The notes below the pieces were generated by a model. That model saw only the letters and a program-made list of their open reading frames with translations, was not told the DNA's origin and did not search any database. A program made the translations under genes and the position numbers. DNA of 42,617 bases from an uncultured Chloroflexales bacterium (GTDB lineage Bacteria; Chloroflexota; Chloroflexia; Chloroflexales; Chloroflexaceae): contig CALCJV010000127.1 in the NCBI GenBank assembly GCA_937967405.1, forward strand, positions 1-42,617, read 5' to 3'. Below, piece by piece: positions 24,475 through 33,301 of the stretch. Within the stretch, counting starts at the first letter, position 1; each line of letters begins with the position of its first letter.

Positions 24475-25051
24475 CTACCAATCCTTCTATCTGCTCACCG
24501 TGCGCGGGTTGATAGATCGAGAAACACGAATCTCCAAGCCGCCGAAACTTGCATCGTTGCCAGTGCAGATAGCCATCTGCGAGTGGTACGCGAGGCGAGT
24601 GCCCGACCACTAGCAGCCCATCAGAAGTGCTGATAGTGCGCCCGATGATTTGCTCAATCGTGCGCTCAATGTTTGGATCAGCATACGGCGGATCCATAAC
24701 GATCAAGGTGTACAGTACATCTGGCGCAGCAACGCGCACAAATCGCTCAACCGGCATGCAATGCACCCGTGCCCGCTCGATCAGGTGCGTATGCGCTAGA
24801 TTCTCGCCGATGATGCGGCACACGTTGGCATTCTGCTCGACGAAATCGGCGAAGGCTGCGCCCCGCGATAGGCATTCGATGCCAAGTGAACCCGTGCCAG
24901 CATACAGATCCAACACGCGCCCATGCAAGGCATCGTAGCCTGCGAGCACCGAAAAGAGGGACTCTTTCACCCGATCTAGCATGGGGCGCGTGCCCGTGCC
25001 GCGCGGGGCTTTTAAGCGGTGCCCTTTTGCTGTTCCAGTGATAACGCGCAT
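24446..25051 (-). CDS. rsmD: 16S rRNA (guanine-N2)-methyltransferase RsmD
   Basis: The 201-residue Rossmann methyltransferase modifies G966 (E. coli numbering) of 16S rRNA. It starts MRVITGTAKGHRLKAPRG, the typical RsmD opening; the 15 upstream codons are ignored, although the Shine-Dalgarno sequence here is weak. It has RPMLDRVKESLFSVL, the SAM motif VLDLYAGTGSLGIE and the catalytic DPPY (MDPPYAD). Its last ten or so codons are overprinted on the start of coaD. Confidence 0.93.
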   Translation of the reverse strand: MRVITGTAKGHRLKAPRGTGTRPMLDRVKESLFSVLAGYDALHGRVLDLYAGTGSLGIECLSRGAAFADFVEQNANVCRIIGENLAHTHLIERARVHCMPVERFVRVAAPDVLYTLIVMDPPYADPNIERTIEQIIGRTISTSDGLLVVGHSPRVPLADGYLHWQRCKFRRLGDSCFSIYQPAHGEQIEGLVDDRTLSGQL

Positions 25052-25089
25052 GTGCGTACAACAACTTTCCGCGCATTGTAGCACGGCTT

Positions 25090-25112
25090 GAGGCAATCTT
25101 CAAATTGCCCTC
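25090..25112 (-). terminator. Stem-loop directly after rpsI
   Basis: GAGGCAAT (25090-25097) pairs with ATTGCC-CTC (25104-25112) with one bulged base and a 6-base loop, beginning one base past the rpsI stop. It lacks a U-tract, but its place at the end of the ribosomal-protein run suggests a partial terminator or 3' end stabiliser before rsmD. Confidence 0.4.
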
Positions 25113-25113
25113 G

Positions 25114-25515
25114 CTACCGCTTGGTGTACTGCGGCCGCTTGCGGGCCCGCTTCAAGCCCACCTTCTTGCGTTCTTTCGCTCGCGGATCGCGGGTAAGCAG
25201 GCCGGCCTGCTTCAGTGCTGGGCGATACGCTTGATTAAAATCGAGCAATGCCCGTGCCACCCCATGCCGCACCGCAATAGATTGGCTGACCGTGCCACCG
25301 CCGTGCACCTTCACCATCACGTTGAAATTGCCCATCGTACCGGTCAGTTCGAGCGGGTAACGAAGGGCCTGCTGCACCACGTCGCGGCTGTTGAAGTAAT
25401 CCTCTGGGGCTTTGTCGTTGACGACATATTCGCCCGTGCCGGGAAATAGGCGCACCCGTGCGACCGATGTTTTCCGCCGCCCAGTGCCTTGATAGTAGCG
25501 TTTCTCTGTTGTCAT
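25114..25515 (-). CDS. rpsI: Small-subunit ribosomal protein uS9
   Basis: The 133-residue protein has [20 protein letters not shown] at the start, [22 protein letters not shown] in the middle and the invariant C-terminus [11 protein letters not shown], whose tail reaches the decoding site of the 30S subunit. It is 30 bases behind rplM, the usual L13-S9 pair. Its length is typical. Confidence 0.97.
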   Translation of the reverse strand: MTTEKRYYQGTGRRKTSVARVRLFPGTGEYVVNDKAPEDYFNSRDVVQQALRYPLELTGTMGNFNVMVKVHGGGTVSQSIAVRHGVARALLDFNQAYRPALKQAGLLTRDPRAKERKKVGLKRARKRPQYTKR

Positions 25516-25545
25516 AGCTCTCTTGCTCTCCTCTATCGGCGCGGG

Positions 25546-25986
25546 CTACCCGCGCACACGCGGCTGATAGACTCGCGGCTGTTGGGCAGCATGCGGATGA
25601 TGGGGCCCCGCGTAGATGCGGAGCTTGGCAAGCAGGCTGCGCCCAAGCCGCCCTTTGGGCAGCATGCCCTTGACGGCAAGGCGCAGAATGCGATCCGGAT
25701 GCTTAGCACGCATCATCTTGTAGGGAATCTCGCGCAGGCCACCGGGGTAGCCGGAGTGCCGATAATACATCTTCTGCTCTTCTTTGCGCCCAGTCACCCG
25801 AATCTTCTCTGCATTGACGACCACCACAAAGTCGCCACCATCCATCGAAGGCGTAAAGGTTGGCTTATGTTTGCCGCGCAGCAAGGTTGCGATCTGGGTT
25901 GCCAGCCGCCCTAGCACCAAGCCACTGGCATCTACCACATACCAGTCGCGCTGCACTTCTGATGCTTTCTGTGAATATGTTTTCAT
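25546..25986 (-). CDS. rplM: Large-subunit ribosomal protein uL13
   Basis: The 146-residue protein has the family features [36 protein letters not shown] and the [21 protein letters not shown] segment. The start is supported by GGAGAGGATAGAT upstream. It comes two bases after the truA stop codon, implying translational coupling. It is an early assembly protein of the 50S subunit. Confidence 0.97.
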   Translation of the reverse strand: MKTYSQKASEVQRDWYVVDASGLVLGRLATQIATLLRGKHKPTFTPSMDGGDFVVVVNAEKIRVTGRKEEQKMYYRHSGYPGGLREIPYKMMRAKHPDRILRLAVKGMLPKGRLGRSLLAKLRIYAGPHHPHAAQQPRVYQPRVRG

Positions 25987-25988
25987 AT

Positions 25989-26795
25989 CTATCCTCTCCT
26001 GTCTGGATGAGCCAGCTCTGCACCGACCGGATTGGGCAGGGCCTCGTGAGCATAGCCCACTGCCATTAAGGTCAAGCCATGGGCGGCGGCTGTGGGGCCG
26101 GCCCGTTGCCGATCTCGGCTCTGGAACACCTGCTCAAATCCGCTGAGCGTGAGGTGCTGCCGCCCCACTAACAGCACCGTGCCCACAATATTCCGCATCA
26201 TATGGCGTAAAAAGCCATTGGCAACAAAATCTACGGCGAACAAGTTGCGCCCGTAGCCCGTGACCCACTGGCCGGTTGACCGCCAGCAGTGGCGGATGGT
26301 GCTCCCAGTGTAGCCGTGCAACGCGGCAAATGCGGCAAAGTCGTGTTCGCCTTCAAGCACCTGCAACGCTGCCTGCATTGCCGCTACATCGAGCGTTGCC
26401 GGATGGTGGAGCACGTAATGGCGTAGCTGTGGCAGCGGTACGCGCTCCGGGTCAATCAGGTAGCGATAGTAGCGCCACCGCGCACTGAAGCGAGCGTGAA
26501 AATCCGGCTCCGCATCCCATGCCGCCAGCACCACCAAATCCTCCGGTAAGAGCGCATTGAGCGCACGTTGGATCGTCTCTGCCGGGTGGCTGGTGATGGT
26601 CTCAATGTGGGCTACTTGCCCTTGGGCATGCACCCCTGCGTCGGTACGCCCCGCAAAGGTTGCCCGCACCCGTTCTTGGGCAAGCCGCATCCACGCCAAT
26701 TCTAGCTCTGCCTGTACAGTACGCCCAGTGCGCTGCCACTGCGATCCGGCAAAGCGGGTTCCATCGTAGGCAAGGCGCAGCGCAACTTTCCGCAT
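25989..26795 (-). CDS. truA: tRNA pseudouridine(38-40) synthase
   Basis: The 268-residue enzyme isomerises uridines 38-40 in the anticodon stem-loop. Catalytic D52 lies in [17 protein letters not shown]. Other family segments are [26 protein letters not shown] and the [17 protein letters not shown] helix. AGGAAG precedes the ATG. The rplQ-truA-rplM-rpsI order is conserved in many bacteria and supports the call. Confidence 0.95.
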   Translation of the reverse strand: MRKVALRLAYDGTRFAGSQWQRTGRTVQAELELAWMRLAQERVRATFAGRTDAGVHAQGQVAHIETITSHPAETIQRALNALLPEDLVVLAAWDAEPDFHARFSARWRYYRYLIDPERVPLPQLRHYVLHHPATLDVAAMQAALQVLEGEHDFAAFAALHGYTGSTIRHCWRSTGQWVTGYGRNLFAVDFVANGFLRHMMRNIVGTVLLVGRQHLTLSGFEQVFQSRDRQRAGPTAAAHGLTLMAVGYAHEALPNPVGAELAHPDRRG

Positions 26796-26826
26796 CGTTG
26801 CTTCCTACGTTCATTAGCACATTGGC

Positions 26827-27177
26827 TCAGAGCAGTTCGATCTGAGCCATCTCCGCTGCATCGCCTAAGCGCGGGCCGAGCTTAATGATGCGAGTATACC
26901 CGCCCGCACGGGTGGCATACTCCGTTGGGGCAAAGGTGAATACCTTCCGCATCGCCTCTTTGCTGGCTAGCTTCGAGAGCACCATGCGCCGGTTGTGGGG
27001 CGTATCGGTGCGGGCAAGGTTCAGCACGCGCTCAATCTCTGGCTGCACCGCTTTGGCTTTGGGCAGCGTCGTCTTGATCTTGCGATGCTCGATCAAGGCA
27101 ATCATCAGATTGCGGAGCAACGCCTTGCGATGCTCATACGAACGCCCTAGTTTATGTTTTGATTTCTGGTGTCGCAT
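26827..27177 (-). CDS. rplQ: Large-subunit ribosomal protein bL17
   Basis: The 116 residues start MRHQKSKHKLGRSYEHRKAL, followed by LRNLMIALIEHRKIKTTLPKAKAV, and end with YTRIIKLGPRLGDAAEMAQIEL, all typical. It is the last gene of the alpha block, after rpoA, from which it is separated by a 102-base structured spacer. Confidence 0.97.
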   Translation of the reverse strand: MRHQKSKHKLGRSYEHRKALLRNLMIALIEHRKIKTTLPKAKAVQPEIERVLNLARTDTPHNRRMVLSKLASKEAMRKVFTFAPTEYATRAGGYTRIIKLGPRLGDAAEMAQIELL

Positions 27178-27199
27178 GTTATTGGTTCCTCAGGCAATA

Positions 27200-27263
27200 C
27201 AACACCACCCCACAGCCCGCTGTGCCCGCCGGGCGGGCGCAGCAGCCCTGCCGGATGGTGTTG
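27200..27263 (-). promoter_or_regulatory. Stem-loop in the rpoA-rplQ spacer
   Basis: CAACACCA (27200-27207) pairs perfectly with TGGTGTTG (27256-27263). The 48-base interior is very GC-rich (GCCCGCCGGGCGGGC core) and can fold further. It occupies most of the 102-base spacer and has no U-tract; it could protect or process the mRNA between rpoA and rplQ. Confidence 0.4.
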
Positions 27264-27279
27264 CCGATACCTCTTCGTC

Positions 27280-28290
27280 TTAGCGATCCTCGCTGCTTTC
27301 CTCATCGGCTGCACGACTGGTACTCGGCACTGGAGGCGGCCCGTAGCCGCCGTTCCCGCTAGCGGTTGGCAGATAGCCCCGTTCAACCAACCGGTCACGA
27401 ATCTCTTCCATTGATTTCTGCCCTAGATTGCGTACCGACAGCAGGGCTTTCTCATCCATCTGCAACACCTGCCCGACTTTGGTAATATCGGCCCGCTTGA
27501 GGCAGTTGTAGGTGCGGGTCGAGAGATCAAGGTCTTCAATCGGCGTATCGTAAATATCGGGCGGGATCGTCAGCCCAATTGGTGCACTCGGTGCATCCAC
27601 ATCATGAGCCAAGCGGTTGAACTCGGCCACCGATTGGTAGTATTGCACCAGCACCTGCGCGGCGTGGCTGAGGGCATCGCCCGGCTTCACCGTACCATCC
27701 GTCCAGATTTCGAGGAGCAGGCGGTCGTAGTCGGTGGCCTGCCCAATGCGCGTATTCTCAACGATGTAGTTGACTTTCGGGATGGGGGTGAAGATCGCAT
27801 CTACCGGAATCTCACCAATCGGCAACGTATCGCGGTTATCTGCACTCAGATAGCCGCGCCCACGCTCCACCGTCATTTCAATGTCAATCCGTGCCGTATC
27901 ACTATCAAGCGTGCAGATGTAGTGATCGGGGTTGGCTAGCTCAACGTTGCTAGGCAGATCCACATCGCCGGCCCGCACTACGCCCGCGCCCTGTTTCGAG
28001 AGCACGACCTTAATCGGACGCTCTGCATATGAACGCATCCGGATGCCTTTCACATTGAGCACCACTTCGGTAATATCTTCGCGCAGCCCTTCAATCGTAG
28101 CAAATTCGTGAAAGACCCCATCTATTTTGATTTTGGTAACCGCCGAGCCGGGAATAGAGGAGAGCAAGACCCGCCGCAGGGCGTTGCCGAGCGTATGCCC
28201 ATAGCCCGGATCGAGCGGTTCAATCTTAAAGCGACCATAGTTTTCAGCCGCCTGCACAACTTCGATTTTTGGCATGGCGATGTCAAGCAC
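27280..28290 (-). CDS. rpoA: RNA polymerase alpha subunit
   Basis: The 336-residue protein starts MLDIAMPKIEVVQ at a GTG with AAGGAGG seven bases upstream; the ORF extends 29 codons further but these are spacer. The N-terminal dimerisation domain shows FKIEPLDPGYGHTLGNALRRVLLSSIPG and GVFHEFATIEGLREDITEVVLN. A linker follows, then the C-terminal domain with two helix-hairpin-helix motifs (PIEDLDLSTRTYNCLKRADI, LLSVRNLGQKSMEEI) that contacts UP elements and activators. A Gly/Pro/acidic tail ends the protein. It lies between rpsD and rplQ as in most bacteria. Confidence 0.97.
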   Translation of the reverse strand: MLDIAMPKIEVVQAAENYGRFKIEPLDPGYGHTLGNALRRVLLSSIPGSAVTKIKIDGVFHEFATIEGLREDITEVVLNVKGIRMRSYAERPIKVVLSKQGAGVVRAGDVDLPSNVELANPDHYICTLDSDTARIDIEMTVERGRGYLSADNRDTLPIGEIPVDAIFTPIPKVNYIVENTRIGQATDYDRLLLEIWTDGTVKPGDALSHAAQVLVQYYQSVAEFNRLAHDVDAPSAPIGLTIPPDIYDTPIEDLDLSTRTYNCLKRADITKVGQVLQMDEKALLSVRNLGQKSMEEIRDRLVERGYLPTASGNGGYGPPPVPSTSRAADEESSEDR

Positions 28291-28316
28291 AGGATCGCCT
28301 CCTTTTCTGAGCGGAA

Positions 28317-28372
28317 CCAGAACCCAACTCTCGCTTGCTGCGAGGAGCCGTGCCGCCGCATATGCCTTCTGG
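28317..28372 (-). promoter_or_regulatory. Stem-loops in the rpsD-rpoA spacer
   Basis: An outer stem CCAGAA/TTCTGG (28317-28322 with 28367-28372) encloses a perfect CTCGC/GCGAG hairpin (28330-28334 with 28340-28344). The spacer is 101 bases long, and the structure ends before the strong rpoA Shine-Dalgarno sequence. Confidence 0.35.
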
Positions 28373-28391
28373 CCCAACTCGTGTCATGAGA

Positions 28392-29012
28392 TTAGCGGCT
28401 ATAGTATTCCACGATTAATTGTTCGTTAATCCCCTGCTCCGCATCTTCGCGGCGCGGCAGGGCCAAGATTTCGCCGGTCATTTCGGTCGCATTCAGGCGC
28501 AACCATTCCGGTGGGCGATAGCGGCTCAGCTCGTTGCCGTCGGCCAAATTCTTGAAATAGGTGCGCTCGCGGCTCTGTGGGCGTACCGTAATCACATCGC
28601 CCACGCGCACCGAGAAGGACGGAATATTCGTCTTGCGCCCATTCACAACGATATGCCCATGCGTTACGATTTGGCGTGCTTGCGCCCGTGTCGTTGCAAA
28701 GCCTAGCCGATAGACAACGTTATCCAGCCGCCGTTCCAGCAGGCTCAGCAAGTTTTCGCCGGTTACGCCTCCCATCCGCGAAGCCCGCTCGAACACGCGC
28801 CGAAACTGCTGCTCGAGCAGGCCATACATATAGCGGGCTTTCTGCTTTTCGAGCAGCTGCTGCCCATAGTCAGACATCTGCCGCCGCCGCGCATTGGGCC
28901 CATGCTGGCCCGGCGGGAAGGGGCGGCGATTGTAGATGCGCTGACCTTTCTCCGTGATCCCAATTCCTAAATGCCGGCTGACTTTGCCAACCGGTCCACG
29001 ATAACGCGCCAT
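28392..29012 (-). CDS. rpsD: Small-subunit ribosomal protein uS4
   Basis: The 206-residue primary 16S-binding protein begins [17 protein letters not shown], and its S4 RNA-binding domain is [20 protein letters not shown]...[10 protein letters not shown]. The N-terminal cysteines of zinc-containing S4 are absent (C- form). In many bacteria S4 represses its own operon. Here a strong stem-loop lies directly upstream in the 98-base rpsK-rpsD spacer, a candidate target. Confidence 0.97.
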   Translation of the reverse strand: MARYRGPVGKVSRHLGIGITEKGQRIYNRRPFPPGQHGPNARRRQMSDYGQQLLEKQKARYMYGLLEQQFRRVFERASRMGGVTGENLLSLLERRLDNVVYRLGFATTRAQARQIVTHGHIVVNGRKTNIPSFSVRVGDVITVRPQSRERTYFKNLADGNELSRYRPPEWLRLNATEMTGEILALPRREDAEQGINEQLIVEYYSR

Positions 29013-29039
29013 AGTGATTCTCTACTCCTGCATGCTCAA

Positions 29040-29093
29040 GGCTGCCGCCTAGCGCAACGTCTATTGCGCCGCTTGAGAAGGAGCGGCACAGCC
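29040..29093 (-). promoter_or_regulatory. Two-tier stem-loop upstream of rpsD
   Basis: The outer stem GGCTG+CCGC (29040-29048) pairs with GCGG+CAGCC (29083-29093, 2-base bulge), enclosing a perfect GCGCAA/TTGCGC hairpin (29052-29057 with 29064-29069). It fills the rpsK-rpsD spacer and ends about 28 bases before the rpsD start. Confidence 0.45.
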
Positions 29094-29110
29094 ATGCCCT
29101 GCTGCTTGGA

Positions 29111-29524
29111 TTACACCCGTCGCCGCTTTGGCGGGCGACAGCCATTGTGTGGCAATGGGGTGACATCGGTGATTGCCGTCACATTTAGCCCCGCTGCCTG
29201 CAACGAGCGCACCGCCGCCTCGCGCCCAGAGCCGGGCCCCCTAACAAATACTTCAACGTTCCGCATGCCGTTTTCCATCGCCTTACGGGCAGCAGTTTCA
29301 GCAGCCACTTGGGCGGCGTAGGGCGTGCTTTTGCGCGAGCCTTTAAAGCCAGAACCGCCCGCACTGGCCCAACACACGACAGCACCCTGCGGATCGGTGA
29401 TGGTTACAATCGTATTGTTAAACGTGCTTTGCACATAGGCTAAGCCACGCGGAATGTTTTTCCGTTCACGCTTGCGACTTCCACGCTGCCGACGGGCGGT
29501 TGGTTTTTGCTGCTTTTGCGGCAT
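29111..29524 (-). CDS. rpsK: Small-subunit ribosomal protein uS11
   Basis: The 137 residues comprise a basic N-terminal tail, then [44 protein letters not shown] and the conserved C-terminus [20 protein letters not shown]. The start has GAGGAG six bases upstream. It is part of the 30S platform and lies between rpsM and rpsD. Confidence 0.97.
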   Translation of the reverse strand: MPQKQQKPTARRQRGSRKRERKNIPRGLAYVQSTFNNTIVTITDPQGAVVCWASAGGSGFKGSRKSTPYAAQVAAETAARKAMENGMRNVEVFVRGPGSGREAAVRSLQAAGLNVTAITDVTPLPHNGCRPPKRRRV

Positions 29525-29561
29525 GTCTTACTCCTCTTCGCGTTCTCCTACAGACACGCAC

Positions 29562-29942
29562 TTACTTCTTCGTCTTCTTCTTAATACCGATGGCCTGCCC
29601 CTTACGCCCACGCCGTGTGCGGGCGTTGGTGCGTGTGCGCTGTCCCCGCACGGGCATGCCGCGCCGATGGCGCAAGCCGCGATAGCAGGCAATGTCCATC
29701 AGGCGTTTGATATTCATTTGCACCTCGCGGCGCAAGTCCCCTTCGACGAGATACTCCCGCTCAACCACCTCACGCAGGCGGGCGATCTCGTCCTCAGTCA
29801 GATCACGCACCCGCGTTTCTGGGTTCACATTGGCGCGGCTGATGGCTTCTGCACCATTCGTGGGGCCAATCCCATAGATATAACGAATGGCAATATTCAG
29901 CTTTTTGTTGCGTGGAATATCCACGCCCGCAATTCGTGCCAT
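29562..29942 (-). CDS. rpsM: Small-subunit ribosomal protein uS13
   Basis: The 126 residues begin [26 protein letters not shown], with the H2TH-type RNA-binding core and the C-terminal basic tail [27 protein letters not shown]-type sequence that reaches the P-site tRNA. It follows rpmJ after 58 bases, as usual at the start of the alpha block. Confidence 0.97.
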   Translation of the reverse strand: MARIAGVDIPRNKKLNIAIRYIYGIGPTNGAEAISRANVNPETRVRDLTEDEIARLREVVEREYLVEGDLRREVQMNIKRLMDIACYRGLRHRRGMPVRGQRTRTNARTRRGRKGQAIGIKKKTKK

Positions 29943-30000
29943 ACGGCTCTATCCTCTCCCAATTCTTGCTACCACTGGGCCGCCCTTGGGCAGCTCTGCT

Positions 30001-30117
30001 TTAGCCCTGCCGCTGCTTGTGCTTGGGGTTGCGGCTACAGATGACGCGGATGACCCCTTTACGTTTGATCACTTTGCAATACTCGCAGCGTGGCTTGACT
30101 GATGCACGCACTTTCAT
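30001..30117 (-). CDS. rpmJ: Large-subunit ribosomal protein bL36
   Basis: The 38 codons were found by translating the gap between infA and rpsM. The product begins [20 protein letters not shown] and ends [13 protein letters not shown]. The C-C-C-H zinc ligands (two Cys in CEYC, one in ICS, His in KHK) mark the zinc-binding form. AAGGAG lies seven bases before the chosen ATG; a second in-frame ATG two codons earlier is too close to it. Confidence 0.96.
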   Translation of the reverse strand: MKVRASVKPRCEYCKVIKRKGVIRVICSRNPKHKQRQG

Positions 30118-30179
30118 GGTCATTCTCCTTGCTGGTCGTCTGCCAGAGTTGCGCTTGGCACACCCTCCAGCAATGGTAT

Positions 30180-30200
30180 TGCGCCCGCATTTGTGGCGCA
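30180..30200 (-). promoter_or_regulatory. Stem-loop in the infA-rpmJ spacer
   Basis: TGCGCC (30180-30185) pairs with GGCGCA (30195-30200), loop nine bases. A second small hairpin CTGG/CCAG lies at 30132-30145, near the rpmJ ribosome-binding site. Confidence 0.3.
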
Positions 30201-30223
30201 GCTGCCGTGTGGTTGGTATGCGG

Positions 30224-30445
30224 CTACTTATACCGATAGGTAATCCGCCCGCGAGTCAAATCGTAGGGCGAAAGCTCCACCAAAACGCGATCACCTTTCA
30301 GAATACGAATGTAGTTCATCCGCATCTTGCCTGAGATATGAGCTAAGACTTCGTGCCCGTTGTCCAGTTCCACGCGAAACATCGCATTCGGCAATGGCTC
30401 GGTTATCGTCCCTTCAAGCTCGATCACGTCTTTCTTCTTCGTCAT
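30224..30445 (-). CDS. infA: Translation initiation factor IF-1
   Basis: The 73-residue OB-fold protein begins [20 protein letters not shown], with [19 protein letters not shown] and the C-terminus [15 protein letters not shown], typical of IF-1, which occupies the 30S A site during initiation. GGGAG five bases upstream of the second ATG sets the start. It follows adk directly; the methionine aminopeptidase gene often between them is missing. Confidence 0.97.
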   Translation of the reverse strand: MTKKKDVIELEGTITEPLPNAMFRVELDNGHEVLAHISGKMRMNYIRILKGDRVLVELSPYDLTRGRITYRYK

Positions 30446-30472
30446 ACCACTCCCTTGGGCAGCTCCAATCAT

Positions 30473-31132
30473 TTATGCCATTATCCTGTCTAGCACCTGC
30501 AACAGGTCGTTGGTTACCTGCTCCATCGTCTGCTCCCCATTGATCGGATGCAGCACACCGCGCTGATTATAGTAATCAATCAAAGGCGCAGTTTGGGTAT
30601 GGTATACCTTGAGCCGATTGCGAACGGTTTCTTCCTTGTCATCCGCTCGCTGCACAAACTCATCGCTGTCCGAAATATCGTTGCCTTCCGCATCGCGCGG
30701 CGGATCAAAGTATTTATTATACACCATTCCGGTAACTTTGGATGAGATACGCCCACTGATTCGTTTGACCAGCACCTCATCATCTACGGTAAACAATACC
30801 ACGCCGTCAATCTGGGCTGAGCGGGCGGCGAGGGTCTCATCCAAAGCGCGTGCCTGTTCCAGCGTGCGCGGGAAGCCATCAAAGATCACCCCTGTCGTAA
30901 TGTCGGGCTGATCCAGCCGCTCCAACAGCATATCAATCACCAGCGCGTCGGGCACGAGTTCGCCCGCATCCATGTAGCTCTTGGCCTTCAGCCCTAGCTC
31001 AGTGCCCTGCTTCAATGCCGCCCGAAACAGGTCGCCCGTGGAAACGTGCACCAAGCCGGTACGCTCAACGGCAACTTGGGCTTGCGTCCCTTTGCCGGCT
31101 CCCGGTGGCCCGATAAAGATAATGTTTTTCAT
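30473..31132 (-). CDS. adk: Adenylate kinase
   Basis: The 219-residue enzyme interconverts ATP+AMP and 2 ADP. It has a P-loop IFIGPPGAGKGTQAQ (residues 6-20), an AMP site with VSTGDLFRAAL and FDGFPRTLEQA, and a long-form LID domain (about 125-165) that lacks the zinc cysteines. The start MKNIIFIG is preceded by GGGAG eight bases away; three extra codons from a GTG are possible but overlap that site. It lies between secY and infA in the usual order. Confidence 0.96.
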   Translation of the reverse strand: MKNIIFIGPPGAGKGTQAQVAVERTGLVHVSTGDLFRAALKQGTELGLKAKSYMDAGELVPDALVIDMLLERLDQPDITTGVIFDGFPRTLEQARALDETLAARSAQIDGVVLFTVDDEVLVKRISGRISSKVTGMVYNKYFDPPRDAEGNDISDSDEFVQRADDKEETVRNRLKVYHTQTAPLIDYYNQRGVLHPINGEQTMEQVTNDLLQVLDRIMA

Positions 31133-31158
31133 GGCTGACACTCCCTAGTGTTGTCTGC

Positions 31159-31201
31159 ACGCGAACTTGGCGTTCGTGTACGGCGATGTACCCCCGTCGC
31201 C
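31159..31201 (-). promoter_or_regulatory. Two stem-loops in the secY-adk spacer
   Basis: ACGCGAAC (31159-31166) pairs with GTTCGTGT (31172-31179) including one G-U pair, loop five bases; then GGCGA/TCGCC (31182-31186 with 31197-31201), which reaches the secY stop codon. No U-tract is present. Confidence 0.35.
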
Positions 31202-32548
31202 CTACTTGGTAGGGCTGATAAATCCTTCGTAGTTCCGCATCACCAGCTGCGCCTCAAGCTGGCGCATCGTGTCAATCGCTACCCCGACGACAATCAGCAA
31301 GGCCGCACTGCCAATGCCGATCTGAATCCCAGTAACAGATTGGGCAATAAATGGGATGATCGAGATGAACCCCAAGCCCAATGCACCCACTAACGTAATC
31401 CGATTCAGCACACGCAGCAGGTATTCTTCCGTGCGCTTGCCGGGCCGAATGCCGGGAATAAAGCCGCCATTCTTCTGTAAATTCTCGGCAATATTCTGCT
31501 GCCCAAACAGCACCAGTGTGTAGAAGTAGGTAAAGCCAACCACTAGCACAAACAGCAGCGAGGTGTAGACAAAACCGCCCCCAATGCCGGTTGGGTTGAA
31601 GGTGTTGAAGAAGAAGCCCGCAATCGCATTGCCGATGCCCTCGCCACCCGGCCGGTAGAACCACGAGGCAACTACGCCCGGAAAGATGATCACACTCTGG
31701 GCGAAGATCAGCGGGATCATGCCGGCCATATTTACCTTGAGCGGAATGTAGCTGCTTTGCCCGCCATACACGCGGTTGCCGCGCACACGTTTGGCATACT
31801 GCACTGGAATGCGGCGTTGCCCTTCTTGCAGGAGAATAATCCCGATGATCGTCCCCAACCCGATGAGCAAGAACAAGATCAGCCCGACAATCGTTTCGGC
31901 TCCGCCCGTCTGCCCGATCTGGATGCCCTGTATCACGAGCGCGGGTACGCCAGTCACGATGCCACCAAAAATGATGATCGAGATGCCATTGCCAATCCCG
32001 CGTTCATTGATCAGTTCACCGAGCCACACCAACAGCATCGTGCCGGCCGTCATGGTGATAATGATCGTGAAGGTGGGCAGGAAGTTGTTCACAATATCGA
32101 ACGGTGAACGGAACAGTGATTGGCCTAAGCCGAGACTGTTCTCTAGGGCGAGAGTTTGCCCATAGGCCTGCAAGAATGCCAGCGGGATTGTGAGCCACAT
32201 CTGATACCGATTGAGCTTGATCCGCCCCTGCTCACCCTCTTTGGCAAGTTCCTCTAGGGCTGGCACAACCGGCTGCAAGAGCTGCATAATAATCGTCGCA
32301 GTGATGTAGGGATAGACCCCCATCGCCGCCACCGAGAAGTTTTGCAAGGCTCCGCCGGAGAAGATGTTCAAGAGCTGCGCGAGCTGGTTCTGGGACAACG
32401 CCGCCTGCAACTCTTGCAGCGTGGCAGGGTTGATGTTGGGCACTGGAATATGCGCGATCAACCGGAAGAGAAACAACATCGCAAGCGTGAACAGAATCTT
32501 CGCCCGAAGTTCGGGCAACAGCAGTGCCTGTCGGATGGCCTGTAACAT
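31202..32548 (-). CDS. secY: Protein translocase subunit SecY
   Basis: The 448-residue, ten-TM core channel of the Sec translocon. Family features are AHIPVPNIN in the first periplasmic loop, the plug and FSVAAMGVYPYITATIIMQLL-type helix 2 region, LINERGIGNGISIIIF, the cytoplasmic C5 loop QEGQRRIPVQYAKRV and GIRPGKRTEEYL. AGGAGG upstream fixes the start. It is located after rplO at the end of the spc block as in most bacteria. Confidence 0.97.
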   Translation of the reverse strand: MLQAIRQALLLPELRAKILFTLAMLFLFRLIAHIPVPNINPATLQELQAALSQNQLAQLLNIFSGGALQNFSVAAMGVYPYITATIIMQLLQPVVPALEELAKEGEQGRIKLNRYQMWLTIPLAFLQAYGQTLALENSLGLGQSLFRSPFDIVNNFLPTFTIIITMTAGTMLLVWLGELINERGIGNGISIIIFGGIVTGVPALVIQGIQIGQTGGAETIVGLILFLLIGLGTIIGIILLQEGQRRIPVQYAKRVRGNRVYGGQSSYIPLKVNMAGMIPLIFAQSVIIFPGVVASWFYRPGGEGIGNAIAGFFFNTFNPTGIGGGFVYTSLLFVLVVGFTYFYTLVLFGQQNIAENLQKNGGFIPGIRPGKRTEEYLLRVLNRITLVGALGLGFISIIPFIAQSVTGIQIGIGSAALLIVVGVAIDTMRQLEAQLVMRNYEGFISPTK

Positions 32549-32571
32549 GGACTCCTCCTCTGCCTAATCCT

Positions 32572-33108
32572 TTAGGCTTCCGCCGTTGCGGCTGCTTGGG
32601 CCTGCTTGCGGCGCGTGATCCGTGGGTTGGCTCCGCGTGAACGGCTGCGGCGCAGCACGAGCCATGGCACTTCCACCACGGTGCCGCCTGCGGCTTCGAT
32701 CTTCTGCCGCGCACTGCCTGAAAACTTGTGGGCGTGAACTTCGCGCTTGCCACGCAGCTCACCATCACCGAGAATCTTGACCGGCATGGTCTTCTTGCGG
32801 ATCACCCGCGCTGCCAGCAGTGTCTCAGGCGTGATCGGGGTATCCGCAGGCAGAGCATCCAAATCACTGATATTCACCACTTGATACTCGATCCGCCAGA
32901 TATTGGTAAAGCCGCGCTTGAAGGGCATGCGCTTGACTAAGCGGTTCTGCCCGCCTTCAAAGGTGCGGTAGGGATTGGGCCCTGAACGAGCTTTCTGCCC
33001 CATCATGCCCTTCCCACCCGTCTTGCCTTTGCCAGAGCCATAGCCCCGCCCAATGCGCTTGCTCTTGCTGATCGAGCCGGGCGCGGGACGTAAATCATGC
33101 AGTTTCAT
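32572..33108 (-). CDS. rplO: Large-subunit ribosomal protein uL15
   Basis: The 178 residues begin [20 protein letters not shown], followed by the Gly/Lys-rich stretch [20 protein letters not shown] and the core [26 protein letters not shown]-terminal extension of about 25 residues (Arg-rich, then [11 protein letters not shown]) makes it longer than the usual 145-150. The start overlaps the end of rpmD by 14 bases. Confidence 0.96.
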   Translation of the reverse strand: MKLHDLRPAPGSISKSKRIGRGYGSGKGKTGGKGMMGQKARSGPNPYRTFEGGQNRLVKRMPFKRGFTNIWRIEYQVVNISDLDALPADTPITPETLLAARVIRKKTMPVKILGDGELRGKREVHAHKFSGSARQKIEAAGGTVVEVPWLVLRRSRSRGANPRITRRKQAQAAATAEA

Positions 33109-33301
33109 TGGCTTCCTCATCCGTCACTGTTTCAACCACCACCATATGGATCACTTTGTTGATCATTCCTCGCACGGATGGGGTATCCGGCTTGACCACA
33201 CTCTGATTGAGGCGGCGTAGCCCAAGGGCCCGAATGGTGTCTTTCTGATCGCGGCTGTAGCCGATCATGCTTTTCTTGTAAGTAATCCGTAATTTGCTCA
33301 C
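33095..33301 (-). CDS. rpmD: Large-subunit ribosomal protein uL30
   Basis: The 68 residues begin [20 protein letters not shown], followed by [26 protein letters not shown], typical of uL30. The GTG start overlaps the rpsE stop codon (GTGA). The acidic C-terminal tail ([10 protein letters not shown]) is slightly longer than usual and overlaps the start of rplO. Confidence 0.95.
   Translation of the reverse strand: MSKLRITYKKSMIGYSRDQKDTIRALGLRRLNQSVVKPDTPSVRGMINKVIHMVVVETVTDEEANETA

Noticed and set aside
29454-30044. Plus-strand open frame of 196 codons opposite rpsM/rpsK
   Set aside because: It is antisense to conserved ribosomal genes, with no start signals and no family resemblance.
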